DNA of 64,000 nucleotides from JANSYA01 sp965243385 (GTDB taxonomy: Bacteria; Spirochaetota; Leptospiria; Leptospirales; Leptonemataceae). Positions 35,607 through 43,597 of the stretch are shown here, piece after piece; the stretch's first letter is position 1, and every line of letters starts with the position of its first letter. The stretch lies in the NCBI GenBank assembly GCA_965243385.1, contig CBDEUV010000002.1, positions 6,200,001 through 6,264,000 of the forward strand, in the 5' to 3' direction. The notes under the pieces were generated by a model, which made no database searches, was not told the origin of the DNA, and saw nothing but the letters and a program-made list of their open reading frames with translations. A program made the position numbers and the translations under genes.

Positions 35607-37067
35607 ATGCGAGCATCCTTCGTGCGCCTGTCTATTAACGTTCGCACCCTGTCGCGGCGGATTCTTCAGGGGCTGGCCGCCAATTTCGCGCGCAGCGTTC
35701 AGGAATTTGAACCCAATTTCCGCTGGATGGGAAGCCTCGGCGCTTTCTGTTTCATATTTTACTGGGCGATCTGGAAGTACTGTTTCGTGCAGCCCTACGA
35801 AAACCTGGGGCTGCGGCTGCTGGGAGCGCTGCTGGCCGGCGGTCTGGCGTTGAGCGATCGGTGGCCGATTCGTTTGCGCGAACGCTGGCTGAATTTGTAC
35901 GCCGGCCTGACTCTGATCTACGTATTTCCGTTCTTTTTTACCTATATGCTCCTGCAGAATCAGGGAAGCGCGGTCTGGGTTATGTCGACCCTGGTCGCCT
36001 GCTTTCTTACGATCCTGCTGGTGGACGTCTGGAATTTGATCTGTATCCAGTTACTGGGCGCCGGGCTCGCGATCGGCGTCTATGCGGCGACCGCGTCTCC
36101 GGAGCAATTCGCAGCCGCGGAACTGCATCCCCGCGAGCTTTTGTTGTTCATCTTTTTGTTCGTAATGGGCAGCGCTTTCAATCTGCGCGCGGAAATCATG
36201 CGGCGCGAAAAGAGCAGGGCGATGATGTTGATGGGCGCTCAAATGGCCCACGAGCTTCGCACCCCATTGGCCGGAATCAAAATCGGTCTGGCGGGACTCT
36301 CGCGACTGCTGGATGAGCACTACCGGCCGCGCCAGGAAGCGCCGCGTCTGGATGCGACGCGGATGGCACAGATGCGCATGCTCAAACGCCAGATCGTCGA
36401 CCAGGCGGACCACGCGGGAACGCTGATCGATATGTTGCTCCTGAACGCGAATCGCGAAAAGAGCGGGTCCGCAGGGCGCGGCGTCGAGGCAATGCCGCCG
36501 CTGCTCGTCCAGGAATTGCTGGAAACAACAATCGCGAATTATCCGTTTGTTTCGGCGGGCGAACGCGAGCTGGTGCAAATCCGCGGGGACTTTCGTTTTT
36601 ATATTCGAGGGCAGCGAGATCTGCTGATCTGCGTCTTTTATAACCTGCTGAAGAACGCGATCTACGCCGTCCATCGCGCGGGACGCCAGGGGGCCGGCCT
36701 GATTGAATTCGTGGCTCACAGCGGCGTTTCGGCCGGTCAGGCGCGCATCCTGGTCCGGGACGCCGGCGAGGGCATCGCGCCAGGCGATCTTCCGCGAATC
36801 TTCGATCAGTTTTATACCACCAAACCCGGCTGCGCCGGAATTGGCGTTGGTCTCTGGAATACGCGGCAAATTCTAAGCGATCACGACGGCGAAATCACGG
36901 TTCGTTCGCAGCCGGGGAGCTTCACCGAATTCGAGCTCCGCTTTCCGGCCCTGCTCGCTGCCAGCGGCGACCCCGGGACACCGGGAGATCGAAGCGACGC
37001 TCAGGCGACCCACGGGTCGGGCCAATCGGCGGGGCGGACCGTAGCCCGCACGCTGGACAGCGCGTGA
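35607..37067 (+). CDS. cqsS: CqsS-like membrane histidine kinase (alpha-hydroxyketone autoinducer sensor)
   Basis: A 486-residue sensor kinase. The membrane domain (about 38-192, six to seven helices) carries the CqsS receptor pattern: WMGSLG, a W-K-Y stretch, QPYENLGLRL, the W-P-I-R-L-R-E-R-W loop, YVFPFFFTYML and SAVWVMS, which match my recollection of Vibrio cholerae CqsS closely in sequence and spacing. His215 in MAHELRTPL is the phosphoacceptor; the N box is NLLKNAIYAV and the G boxes are DAGEGIAPGD and GIGVGLWNTRQ. Unlike Vibrio CqsS there is no C-terminal receiver domain. Its 3' end overlaps the convergent synthase gene by 67 bp. A GTG at 35589 is an alternative start. Confidence 0.88.
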   Translation: MRASFVRLSINVRTLSRRILQGLAANFARSVQEFEPNFRWMGSLGAFCFIFYWAIWKYCFVQPYENLGLRLLGALLAGGLALSDRWPIRLRERWLNLYAGLTLIYVFPFFFTYMLLQNQGSAVWVMSTLVACFLTILLVDVWNLICIQLLGAGLAIGVYAATASPEQFAAAELHPRELLLFIFLFVMGSAFNLRAEIMRREKSRAMMLMGAQMAHELRTPLAGIKIGLAGLSRLLDEHYRPRQEAPRLDATRMAQMRMLKRQIVDQADHAGTLIDMLLLNANREKSGSAGRGVEAMPPLLVQELLETTIANYPFVSAGERELVQIRGDFRFYIRGQRDLLICVFYNLLKNAIYAVHRAGRQGAGLIEFVAHSGVSAGQARILVRDAGEGIAPGDLPRIFDQFYTTKPGCAGIGVGLWNTRQILSDHDGEITVRSQPGSFTEFELRFPALLAASGDPGTPGDRSDAQATHGSGQSAGRTVARTLDSA

Positions 37068-38182
37068 CAGATCCGGGCCAGATCCCCTGCTTCGAGACCC
37101 GCATGGACCGATAGCCGGAGTAGCGTGCGCTCCGGCGGGGTGGTCGGTTTTACGAAGACGGCCGCGAAGACGTCGAAGGCTTCCAGACTGTCGCGCAACA
37201 GCACAGTATTCTCTTCCGAACCGGCGATCAGCGCGATGATCGGAGAGCTGCTGATCGCGGCGCACTCGTAGCCCTCGAGGATTAGATGATTGCGCAGGGT
37301 CGCGCTGTTCGCGTGCACCCGCCGGCGTCGCCAGTCTTCGCCCTGGATCACGTCGAGAGTGGCCGCGAGCCGCGCGAAATCGTGCGGTTCGAGCATGGTC
37401 GAAAAGATCGCCGGGCGGGACTCCCACGGAAAGTACGAAAGCACTCGCTTCGGACCGCAGATCAGCCCGGCCCGGGACGCGAAAGCTTTCGCCAGGCTCG
37501 CCGTGATAAAATCGACCTGCGCCGTCAGACCGAGTTCCGCGACAAGTCCCGCGCCGCCGGGACCATAGTTTCCCAGAGAATGCGATTCGTCGACGACCAG
37601 GGTACAATCGTGCCGGGCGGCCACCGCGGCGATCTCGCGTAACGGCGCCACGGTGCCGATGGACGAATACAGCGCGTCGATGATCACCGTGCCCGGTCCA
37701 AAGCGACGAATGCGTTCTTCGAGATGTTCGGGACGATTGTGTAAAAACATCCGCGCCCTGGCTCCGGCGCTGTGGGCGCCTTCCCACAGCGACATATGCG
37801 CGAAGCGGTCGAGATAGACCGGCCGCCGCCGGTCGGCGATCGCCTGGATCAGCCCGACGTTGGCCGCATAACCTGACTGACAGAGTACGGCGGCTTCCGT
37901 ACCGGTCCAGTCCGCGAAGCGTCGTTGCAGACGCGTACAGGGGCCGTCGACTTCATTTAAGAACACCGCCGACATCTGCGGGCCGCTGCCGGACCGACGC
38001 AGTTCGCGGACCTGGGCTTCGATGATGGCGGGGTGTCGCGCCAGATGGAGATAGTCGTTGCCGTTTAAGAGCAGCGCGCCGGGTCCAGGGATGCGGCCGT
38101 TGAATACGTTTTTGCCGCCATGGCGATCTATACGCTGCTGATGAAAACGATCGACTCGCTCCTGTAAAAAGCCCGGCAGCAT
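37001..38182 (-). CDS. cqsA: CqsA-like alpha-hydroxyketone autoinducer synthase (PLP alpha-oxoamine synthase)
   Basis: A 393-residue PLP enzyme, nearly the length of Vibrio CqsA (389). CqsA condenses an acyl-CoA with S-adenosylmethionine to give an amino-enone precursor of CAI-1. Visible features: NDYLHLARHP, FAHMSLWEGA (the MSLWEG block separates CqsA/LqsA from BioF and KBL), GPGTVIIDALYSSIGTVAPL, LVVDESHSLG with PLP-binding Asp198, and TASLAKAF with the Schiff-base Lys232. The ATG at 38182 was chosen because MLPGFLQERVDRF aligns with the family N-terminus and AGGA lies upstream. The genomic partner, a CqsS-like kinase tail-to-tail with it, strongly supports this call over an amino-acid or biotin-pathway synthase. 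Confidence 0.88.
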   Translation of the reverse strand: MLPGFLQERVDRFHQQRIDRHGGKNVFNGRIPGPGALLLNGNDYLHLARHPAIIEAQVRELRRSGSGPQMSAVFLNEVDGPCTRLQRRFADWTGTEAAVLCQSGYAANVGLIQAIADRRRPVYLDRFAHMSLWEGAHSAGARARMFLHNRPEHLEERIRRFGPGTVIIDALYSSIGTVAPLREIAAVAARHDCTLVVDESHSLGNYGPGGAGLVAELGLTAQVDFITASLAKAFASRAGLICGPKRVLSYFPWESRPAIFSTMLEPHDFARLAATLDVIQGEDWRRRRVHANSATLRNHLILEGYECAAISSSPIIALIAGSEENTVLLRDSLEAFDVFAAVFVKPTTPPERTLLRLSVHAGLEAGDLARICHALSSVRATVRPADWPDPWVA

Positions 38183-38483
38183 ACTTATAGTATCCTGTTG
38201 CTTTCTATAATTATATTTAAGAAGGGGCAACCATAAAATCTACGCAGTTCTGCGTAAGCGAAATTGTCGATGTTCGTTGTGATTCCTGGTCTGCACTTTG
38301 CACGCTGGAATCATTCCAGGCGAACACGCGTGAGATGCATGCGGCTCGTGCCCGGGCGGGTAAAGATGAATGCCATTCGCTTTATATAAAATTGCAAAAT
38401 TCTGCCCAAAGCTTTGACGAAAAAATAGAATCGCAGCCGGACAATAGTGTTGAAGTCTGCTGCTTCACAGGCGCGCTGTCCGT
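38183..38483. promoter_or_regulatory. Divergent control region between cqsA-like and epimerase genes, with two palindromes
   Basis: This AT-richer 301-bp gap has no gene. On the minus strand a TATAAT (forward 38210-38215) could be the cqsA -10 box. A perfect palindrome TACGCAG-TT-CTGCGTA (38241-38256) lies about 25-40 bp upstream of it, where an activator or response regulator would bind. A second perfect palindrome, CTGGAAT-C-ATTCCAG, lies at 38305-38319. On the plus strand TTGACG (38414-38419) could be a -35 box for the epimerase gene, but I see no good -10 at the right distance. Confidence 0.5.
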
Positions 38484-39383
38484 ATGCGAACGCGACAGGT
38501 GCTCGTCATCGGCGGAGCCGGCTGGATCGGGTCCGCGATCTGCAGCGAATTGGTTCGCAATCCCGAACTAAAAGTGCTCGGGGCTCACCGCAGAACGCCG
38601 CTGCGCGAAGCTCTGATCGCGGCAGGCGTGCAGGCTGTCCCTCTGGATCTCGGTGATCTCGAACGAGTACGAATCCAATGCCGGTCGGCGCATACCGTGA
38701 TCTATGCGGCATCCGCCGGCGGAGAGAGCGGGCTGCGCGCGCTGCGCGCCGTGGCGGAAGAGCTGCAATCGTCGCAGACTCTGATTTACATCAGCGGCTC
38801 TTCGATTTACGGCGAAACGCCGGACGGTCCCGCGCGGGAGGACGAGGCTCCAAACGCGCGCTCCCCCGAATGGCTGGCCGATATGGAGCGCAGCGCGCTC
38901 GGGCTTCCGGAATCGCGCGCCGGACGCCGGGTCATACTGCGAGCGGCCGCGATTTTGCACGGCGACGGAGGCGGCGCGACGCCCCGCTTCTTAATCGAGC
39001 GGGCGCTGGAAACACAATCGGCCGAGTATCTGAACGACGGCGGACAACGGTGGTCCTGTGGACACGTCGCGGATCTCGCGGCCTTCGCCGCGCGCACGAC
39101 CGTCGACTCCGGAATTCAGGGCGTTTTTAACGTCGCCGATGAAACCGTCGAATTAGGCGCGGTCGCCGCGGCGCTCGCCGGGCGTCTGGAATTGCGACTG
39201 GGAGCCGTAAGCATCGATCGGTCCACCGCACTTGATCGATGGGGGCCCGGTTGGACGCAGATGCTGTCCGGCAGTCTCGAAATCGATACGCGCGCCGCGC
39301 GGTCCGTTGGTTGGGCTCCTGCACACCCGCGCTTTCTTGACGAGTTGCGCCGTAAGGGTCGGGGAATCGTCGCGAATCCATAG
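38484..39383 (+). CDS. NAD(P)-dependent epimerase/dehydratase (extended SDR)
   Basis: A 299-residue Rossmann-fold protein with the nucleotide-binding motif VLVIGGAGWIGSAI (GGxGxxG, about residues 9-15), an atypical active-site region YISGSSIYGETP (the Ser and Tyr of the YxxxK family; the +4 Lys is not evident) and a C-terminal region typical of atypical SDRs such as those acting on nucleotide sugars or ketones. It reads away from the cqsA-like gene across a shared control region and leads into the SDR gene 35 bp downstream, so a role in finishing or modifying the autoinducer is plausible. This is inference from position. Confidence 0.78.
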   Translation: MRTRQVLVIGGAGWIGSAICSELVRNPELKVLGAHRRTPLREALIAAGVQAVPLDLGDLERVRIQCRSAHTVIYAASAGGESGLRALRAVAEELQSSQTLIYISGSSIYGETPDGPAREDEAPNARSPEWLADMERSALGLPESRAGRRVILRAAAILHGDGGGATPRFLIERALETQSAEYLNDGGQRWSCGHVADLAAFAARTTVDSGIQGVFNVADETVELGAVAAALAGRLELRLGAVSIDRSTALDRWGPGWTQMLSGSLEIDTRAARSVGWAPAHPRFLDELRRKGRGIVANP

Positions 39384-39418
39384 CTTTCAGTTCAGAATGG
39401 CGGGAGATATACGCTACT

Positions 39419-40138
39419 ATGTCGCAATTGAAAAATCAGAACGTCGTTATCGTGGGTGCTTCGTCCGGCATCGGCCGGGCCCTGGCGGAAAGCTGTCTCG
39501 AAGCCGGCGCGTCCGTGCGAATGGTCAGCCGTTCGCTCGAAAAATTGCAGCGAGCCAGCGCGGAGTACACAGGCGATTTTTCGTTGCATAGTATGGATAT
39601 GCTGGATGCTTCCTCAGTCGCGTCCACATTCGCGGACTTCGGCGCCTTCGATCATCTCGTGATAACCGCGGTGGCCGACGAAACGAAACTCTTCGCGCCG
39701 ATCCAGAAAATGGAACTCGAAACCGCCCGGCGCGGCATGCAAAAATTCTGGGGTGCGTTCCATTGTTGCCAGGCCGCAGCCGAACGAATTTCGAAATCGG
39801 GTTCGATCACATTGACTTCGAGCGTCGCGATCTATCGGCCTTCGAATAACGGAGCCGCGGTAATGACCGCCGCCAGCGGGGCGGTCGCCGCCTTCGGCAA
39901 AGCGCTGGCTGTGGAGCTGGCTCCGATCCGCGTGAACATCATCGCGCCGGGGGTAGTTGAGACGGGAGTCTGGGACGCCGAACAGGCGCAGGGGCTGAGA
40001 TCATGGGCGGAGGAGCAACTGCCGGTACGCCACCTCGGCCAGGCGCCGGAGCTGGCTCAGGCCTATCACGCGCTGATGATCAACGATTATATTACAGGCA
40101 GCGTTTTAACGGTCGACGGCGGCCTGAGCCTGGTCTAA
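39419..40138 (+). CDS. Short-chain dehydrogenase/reductase lacking the Tyr-Lys catalytic pair
   Basis: A 239-residue classical-SDR-sized protein. The cofactor site VVIVGASSGIGRAL is intact and the C-terminus VNIIAPGVVETG and ITGSVLTVDGG is typical. In the active site, TLTSSVAIYRP keeps the Ser region, but where YxxxK is expected the sequence is MTAASGAVAAFGKAL, so Tyr is Met and Lys is Ser. A known SDR subgroup shows such losses, and the Tyr in AIYRP might substitute. In Vibrio an SDR (VC1059) reduces the CAI-1 dione precursor; the neighbourhood suggests an analogous job here, which I cannot prove. Confidence 0.8.
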   Translation: MSQLKNQNVVIVGASSGIGRALAESCLEAGASVRMVSRSLEKLQRASAEYTGDFSLHSMDMLDASSVASTFADFGAFDHLVITAVADETKLFAPIQKMELETARRGMQKFWGAFHCCQAAAERISKSGSITLTSSVAIYRPSNNGAAVMTAASGAVAAFGKALAVELAPIRVNIIAPGVVETGVWDAEQAQGLRSWAEEQLPVRHLGQAPELAQAYHALMINDYITGSVLTVDGGLSLV

Positions 40139-40152
40139 CGCCCGCCAGGATT

Positions 40153-40824
40153 TTAGTTGTGAATGCCGCGCATGAGCGCGAAGCGAATCAGCCCGGCCTT
40201 GCGATTGATGCCCAGCTTCTGCTTAATGTGTTCGACGTGTTTATTAACGGTGGTATGGCTGATGCCCAGTTCCGCGCCGATCCGCTTGCTGGTATAACCG
40301 CGGGCGACACAGTGCAGTACTTCCTGCTCGCGACCCGACAACAGGGCCAGTGAGTCGTCATCGGGTCGCGCGGCCGGCGGGTTCTGATTGGCGAGCGCGC
40401 CGCATGTCGACTGGCCGGGACGTTCGCCGGAGAAACCAGTGGAAATCGCGATCTCTCCGGAAAGCACTTTGCGCACCGCGCCCAGGATGATGCCCTCGGC
40501 TTCTTCTTTGATTACGTAACCGCGGGCCCCCAGGTTCAACGCCCGGGCGATGGTTTCCTGGTTTTTGTGTACGGTCAGCACCAGCACCGCCACCCCGGGA
40601 TGCTCCTGGCGAATGAGACTGAGCGTGCTCAGACCGCCGTCGAGAGCCGGCATGGTAAGGTCCAGGATCACCAGATCGCAGCTGCGATCCGCGAGGATTT
40701 CGAGGAGGCGCGGCCCGTTTTCCGCCTCGCCGATGACCCGCAGGTCGGGCTCCGATTCGAGCAGAATTCGCAAACCGCTGCGAATCAGAAAATGATCGTC
40801 CGCAATGACAATGTGGCTCTGCAT
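40153..40824 (-). CDS. NarL/FixJ-family response regulator, likely partner of the CqsS-like kinase
   Basis: A 223-residue DNA-binding regulator. The receiver domain (1-120) has the acidic pair in IADDH, phosphoacceptor Asp55 in VILDLTMP, the switch Thr in VLVLTVHKNQ and Lys in GYVIKEE. The linker is about 25 residues, and the C-terminal LuxR-type HTH starts LSGREQEVLHCVARGYTSKRIGAELGISHTTVNKH. The nearest kinase gene lies 3 kb away at 35607-37067, so this is the obvious phosphate acceptor. It is convergent with the SDR gene. A candidate promoter lies just upstream. Confidence 0.88.
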   Translation of the reverse strand: MQSHIVIADDHFLIRSGLRILLESEPDLRVIGEAENGPRLLEILADRSCDLVILDLTMPALDGGLSTLSLIRQEHPGVAVLVLTVHKNQETIARALNLGARGYVIKEEAEGIILGAVRKVLSGEIAISTGFSGERPGQSTCGALANQNPPAARPDDDSLALLSGREQEVLHCVARGYTSKRIGAELGISHTTVNKHVEHIKQKLGINRKAGLIRFALMRGIHN

Positions 40825-40835
40825 GGCTGCCCAAT

Positions 40836-40864
40836 AGTATCCGCAGTTTTCAAAAGAGTGTAAA
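40836..40864 (-). promoter_or_regulatory. Candidate promoter of the response-regulator gene
   Basis: On the minus strand TTTACA (forward 40859-40864), a 17-bp spacer, GATACT (forward 40836-40841). Transcription would start only a few bases before the ATG, giving an almost leaderless mRNA, which lowers confidence. Confidence 0.4.
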
Positions 40865-40933
40865 TATATTAATTTTTAAAAGGCCGAAACCGGGAAAAAA
40901 GCGGGCAATGAGATTCAATTTGCGGCCGATATT

Positions 40934-42001
40934 ATGAATGATATGCAATCCGTGACTCCATTCGGGCGCCGAACTGGATTTCAAAATCTTCTGATTCTGC
41001 TGGGTTTGTTCCTGCTGGTCGCGCACTTCTCGCCGGCCGCCGCGGAAACCCGGCGGGATATGCGCGGCGACGAAAGCATCGACTACTGGAGTCGCTACGG
41101 CCAGGTGAATCTGGAATTCGAGCGGGTCCAGTTTCGGGCCGGAGAGGATATCCCCCTGAAATTCCGGGTTCGCAACGCCGGCTACCAGGTCATTCGCATC
41201 TATCCGTCCAGCCGGCCGATCAGCACCTATCGTTTTCTGGTCACCGACCGCAAAGGCCGCGAAATTCCGGTCCGTTTCAATTCCCGCAGCTACAACGCCC
41301 GCGAGCACGGCACCCGGACGGTCGTCGATTTCCAGGGCGATCTGACCAAAGAGGTGATTCTGCATCCCGGCGAAACCTTCGAGAAGACCTTTTATCTGAA
41401 CGATTTTTACGAGCTGACCCCCGGCTCCGAATACCGGGTTTCGGCCTATTTCTTCCCCGACCAGCGCTTCGAGTATTTCGTGCGTTCAGGCGACACCGGC
41501 CGCATTCGCATCGACGCGCGCAAAACCGCGCCGGCTCCGCTCCTGCGCGACGACGAGCCGGGTTCGAACGGCGGCCGGCCCCGGATCAGTCCGGAAGAGA
41601 CGATCTTTCTATTTCTCAGCGCGGAAATGCGGCAAAACTGGAAAAACTATTTGAAATATCTGGAACTGCCGCGGTACATTACTGCCTACGACCGTTACGC
41701 TTCCCGCTACGTGCAGAGCGGCAGTCAGGACCGCGCGGAAATATTACGCGAATTCGCCACCTATCTGACCGGCAACCCCGCCGACCGCCTGGTGCGCTTC
41801 AAAGTCACCGGCGTGGAGCCCGAGCGGGACGCCGCCGGACGGGCGCTGCCGGACGGACGGGCTTTCGTGAAGGTTCTGGGAGTGCGCGACAGCGACGGCT
41901 TTGTTTTACAGTATGAATACACCTATACGCTCGAACCGGGACGCGACGAAAATCGTGGATTCTGGAAGATCGTCTACGTCGAGGCTCGATTGATCCGGTG
42001 A
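40934..42001 (+). CDS. Secreted protein, function unknown
   Basis: A 355-residue protein with a signal peptide (core FQNLLILLGLFLLVAHF, likely cleavage after SPAAA). The mature N-terminal half (about 50-200) is beta-rich and reads like an Ig-like domain: GQVNLEFERVQFRAGEDIPL, RNAGYQVIRIYP, and EKTFYLNDFYELTPG, a pattern also seen in BsuPI-type inhibitor domains. The second half is helical with many Tyr (RYITAYDRYASRYV) and ends in a beta segment. No catalytic motif is visible. fliM follows after 95 bp; whether the protein belongs to motility is unknown. Confidence 0.75.
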   Translation: MNDMQSVTPFGRRTGFQNLLILLGLFLLVAHFSPAAAETRRDMRGDESIDYWSRYGQVNLEFERVQFRAGEDIPLKFRVRNAGYQVIRIYPSSRPISTYRFLVTDRKGREIPVRFNSRSYNAREHGTRTVVDFQGDLTKEVILHPGETFEKTFYLNDFYELTPGSEYRVSAYFFPDQRFEYFVRSGDTGRIRIDARKTAPAPLLRDDEPGSNGGRPRISPEETIFLFLSAEMRQNWKNYLKYLELPRYITAYDRYASRYVQSGSQDRAEILREFATYLTGNPADRLVRFKVTGVEPERDAAGRALPDGRAFVKVLGVRDSDGFVLQYEYTYTLEPGRDENRGFWKIVYVEARLIR

Positions 42002-42096
42002 GTCGGGCCGGCCTGTAACGCCGCAATCGAATAGAAATACGAACGCGAAGCAGATGAAATAAGCGCACGCGCAGATAAACAGAACGGAAACACGCA

Positions 42097-43122
42097 ATGA
42101 CCGAAATTTTATCCCAGGACGAAATCGACGCGCTATTGTCCGCCATCTCTTCGGGCGAAGTCGACCCCGACGATTATACCGCGGTCGGCGAACAGAAGAA
42201 AGTTAAGATCTACGACTTTCGCCGTCCGGATAAATTCTCGAAGGACCAGATTCGCACGCTGCAGATGATGCACGAAACCTTCGCGCGTCTGACGACCACA
42301 GCGCTCTCCGCGCAGCTGCGCGCGCTCGTGTCGGTGCACGTGGGCTCGGTCGACCAGCTAACGTACGAAGAATTTATCCGTTCGATTCCGAACCCGACGA
42401 CTCTGGCCGTGATTAACATGGATCCGCTGCGGGGTTCGGCGGTTCTCGAAATCGATCCCAGCATTACATTTACGATTATCGATCGCCTCTTCGGCGGTCC
42501 GGGCGAGCCGACCAAGATCACCCGGGAACTTTCCGATATCGAGATGTCGGTCATGGAAGGCATCATCGTTCGGATTCTGGGGAACTTACGGGAAGCCTGG
42601 TCGACGGTAATCGACTTACGCCCCCGCCTGGGCAATATCGAAACCAATCCTCAGTTTGCGCAGATCGTACCGCCGAACGATATGGTGGTATTGATTACGC
42701 TCGAAACGAAAGTGGGCGACGTGGAAGGCATGACCAACCTCTGTATCCCCTATATCACGATCGAACCGATCATCTCCAAGCTTTCGGCGCAGTACTGGTA
42801 TTCATCAATTCGCCGCGGCGAAGCGGACGAGAATAAGGCGATCATTCAGGAACGTCTGGACCAGGTTACGATTCCCCTGCGTTGCGACGTCGGCGAAACG
42901 GAACTCCCGCTCTCCGATATTCTTTCGCTGAATATGGGCGACGTGATCAAACTGGGTCAGACCCATATCAAGTCGGATATGACCGTCAAAGTCGGCGATC
43001 GCCAGAAATTCAAGTGCCGCCCCGGCAAGATCGGCAGCCGGCTCTGCATTCAGATCGGCGATACCATCGACGATATCCCCGACGAACTGCTCGGCTCTAC
43101 GAAGAACGAAGAAGAGATCTGA
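42097..43122 (+). CDS. fliM: Flagellar motor switch protein FliM
   Basis: C-ring protein that receives CheY-P and switches rotor direction; in spirochaetes the flagella are periplasmic. The 341 residues begin with MTEILSQDEIDALLSAI, the CheY-binding N-terminal motif, followed by the CheC-like middle domain (GSAVLEIDPSITFTIIDRLFGG) and a C-terminal SpoA/FliN-like domain (LPLSDILSLNMGDVIKLGQ). Length and motifs are normal. It stands apart from other flagellar genes in this window. Confidence 0.98.
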   Translation: MTEILSQDEIDALLSAISSGEVDPDDYTAVGEQKKVKIYDFRRPDKFSKDQIRTLQMMHETFARLTTTALSAQLRALVSVHVGSVDQLTYEEFIRSIPNPTTLAVINMDPLRGSAVLEIDPSITFTIIDRLFGGPGEPTKITRELSDIEMSVMEGIIVRILGNLREAWSTVIDLRPRLGNIETNPQFAQIVPPNDMVVLITLETKVGDVEGMTNLCIPYITIEPIISKLSAQYWYSSIRRGEADENKAIIQERLDQVTIPLRCDVGETELPLSDILSLNMGDVIKLGQTHIKSDMTVKVGDRQKFKCRPGKIGSRLCIQIGDTIDDIPDELLGSTKNEEEI

Positions 43123-43129
43123 GCCGCGC

Positions 43130-43534
43130 TCAGCCCTGAAAGGCCTGCGGGTGCTGCTTCCCGCTATCCGCAATTTCGTCCCAGCCGGCCTTCGAATCGA
43201 CCCAGATGTGATGCGCGATTTTCAGATTGCGATCAGCCGGGGCTGGAATTAAACCCGCGGGCACGTACAGATGGGCCGGGTCGTTCCTGCCGGGCAGGGC
43301 CGATCCGCAGATTTTACAGAACGACGACTGCCAGTCGCCGACGGGTTTCGTCCAGGTCGTGACTTGATCCGCGCCCCGCGTCCAGGCGAAGGCGTCGTCG
43401 GGGACAATCACGACTGTCGCGCCGTGAGTCCCGCTGAAACGTCTGCAGATCGAACAATGGCAGACGAAAATCTCAGTGATGTCGGCGCGAATCTCAAATT
43501 CGACCGCGCCGCAGTTGCAGCTCGCTCTAATCAT
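43130..43534 (-). CDS. GFA-family zinc protein (glutathione-dependent formaldehyde-activating-like)
   Basis: A 134-residue protein with the CENP-V/GFA zinc signature: SCNCGAVEFEI near the N-terminus, CHCSICRRFSGTHG, and FCKICGSALPG. In Paracoccus Gfa was proposed to bind glutathione and formaldehyde, but most relatives are of unknown role. This genome makes glutathione (see the gsh genes), so a thiol-related function is possible. It is convergent with fliM, only 7 bp from its stop. Confidence 0.85.
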   Translation of the reverse strand: MIRASCNCGAVEFEIRADITEIFVCHCSICRRFSGTHGATVVIVPDDAFAWTRGADQVTTWTKPVGDWQSSFCKICGSALPGRNDPAHLYVPAGLIPAPADRNLKIAHHIWVDSKAGWDEIADSGKQHPQAFQG

Positions 43535-43597
43535 TGTAACTGCCTCATTGCTTTCCTCTACAGGGACGACTACAGGGACGACTATAGATACGACACC

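Noticed and set aside
37001..38182. 8-amino-7-oxononanoate synthase (BioF) or glycine C-acetyltransferase instead of CqsA
   Set aside because: The fold is shared, but FAHMSLWEG and DESHSLG follow CqsA/LqsA, no biotin or threonine genes are near, and a CqsS-like receptor lies next to it.
39127..40138. The SDR as 3-oxoacyl-ACP reductase FabG of fatty-acid synthesis
   Set aside because: The YxxxK motif is missing and no fab gene is near.
43556..43592. Short direct repeat ACAGGGACGACT as a possible VNTR or coding tail
   Set aside because: Only two copies, in a 63-bp gap between two minus-strand genes; too little to call a feature.
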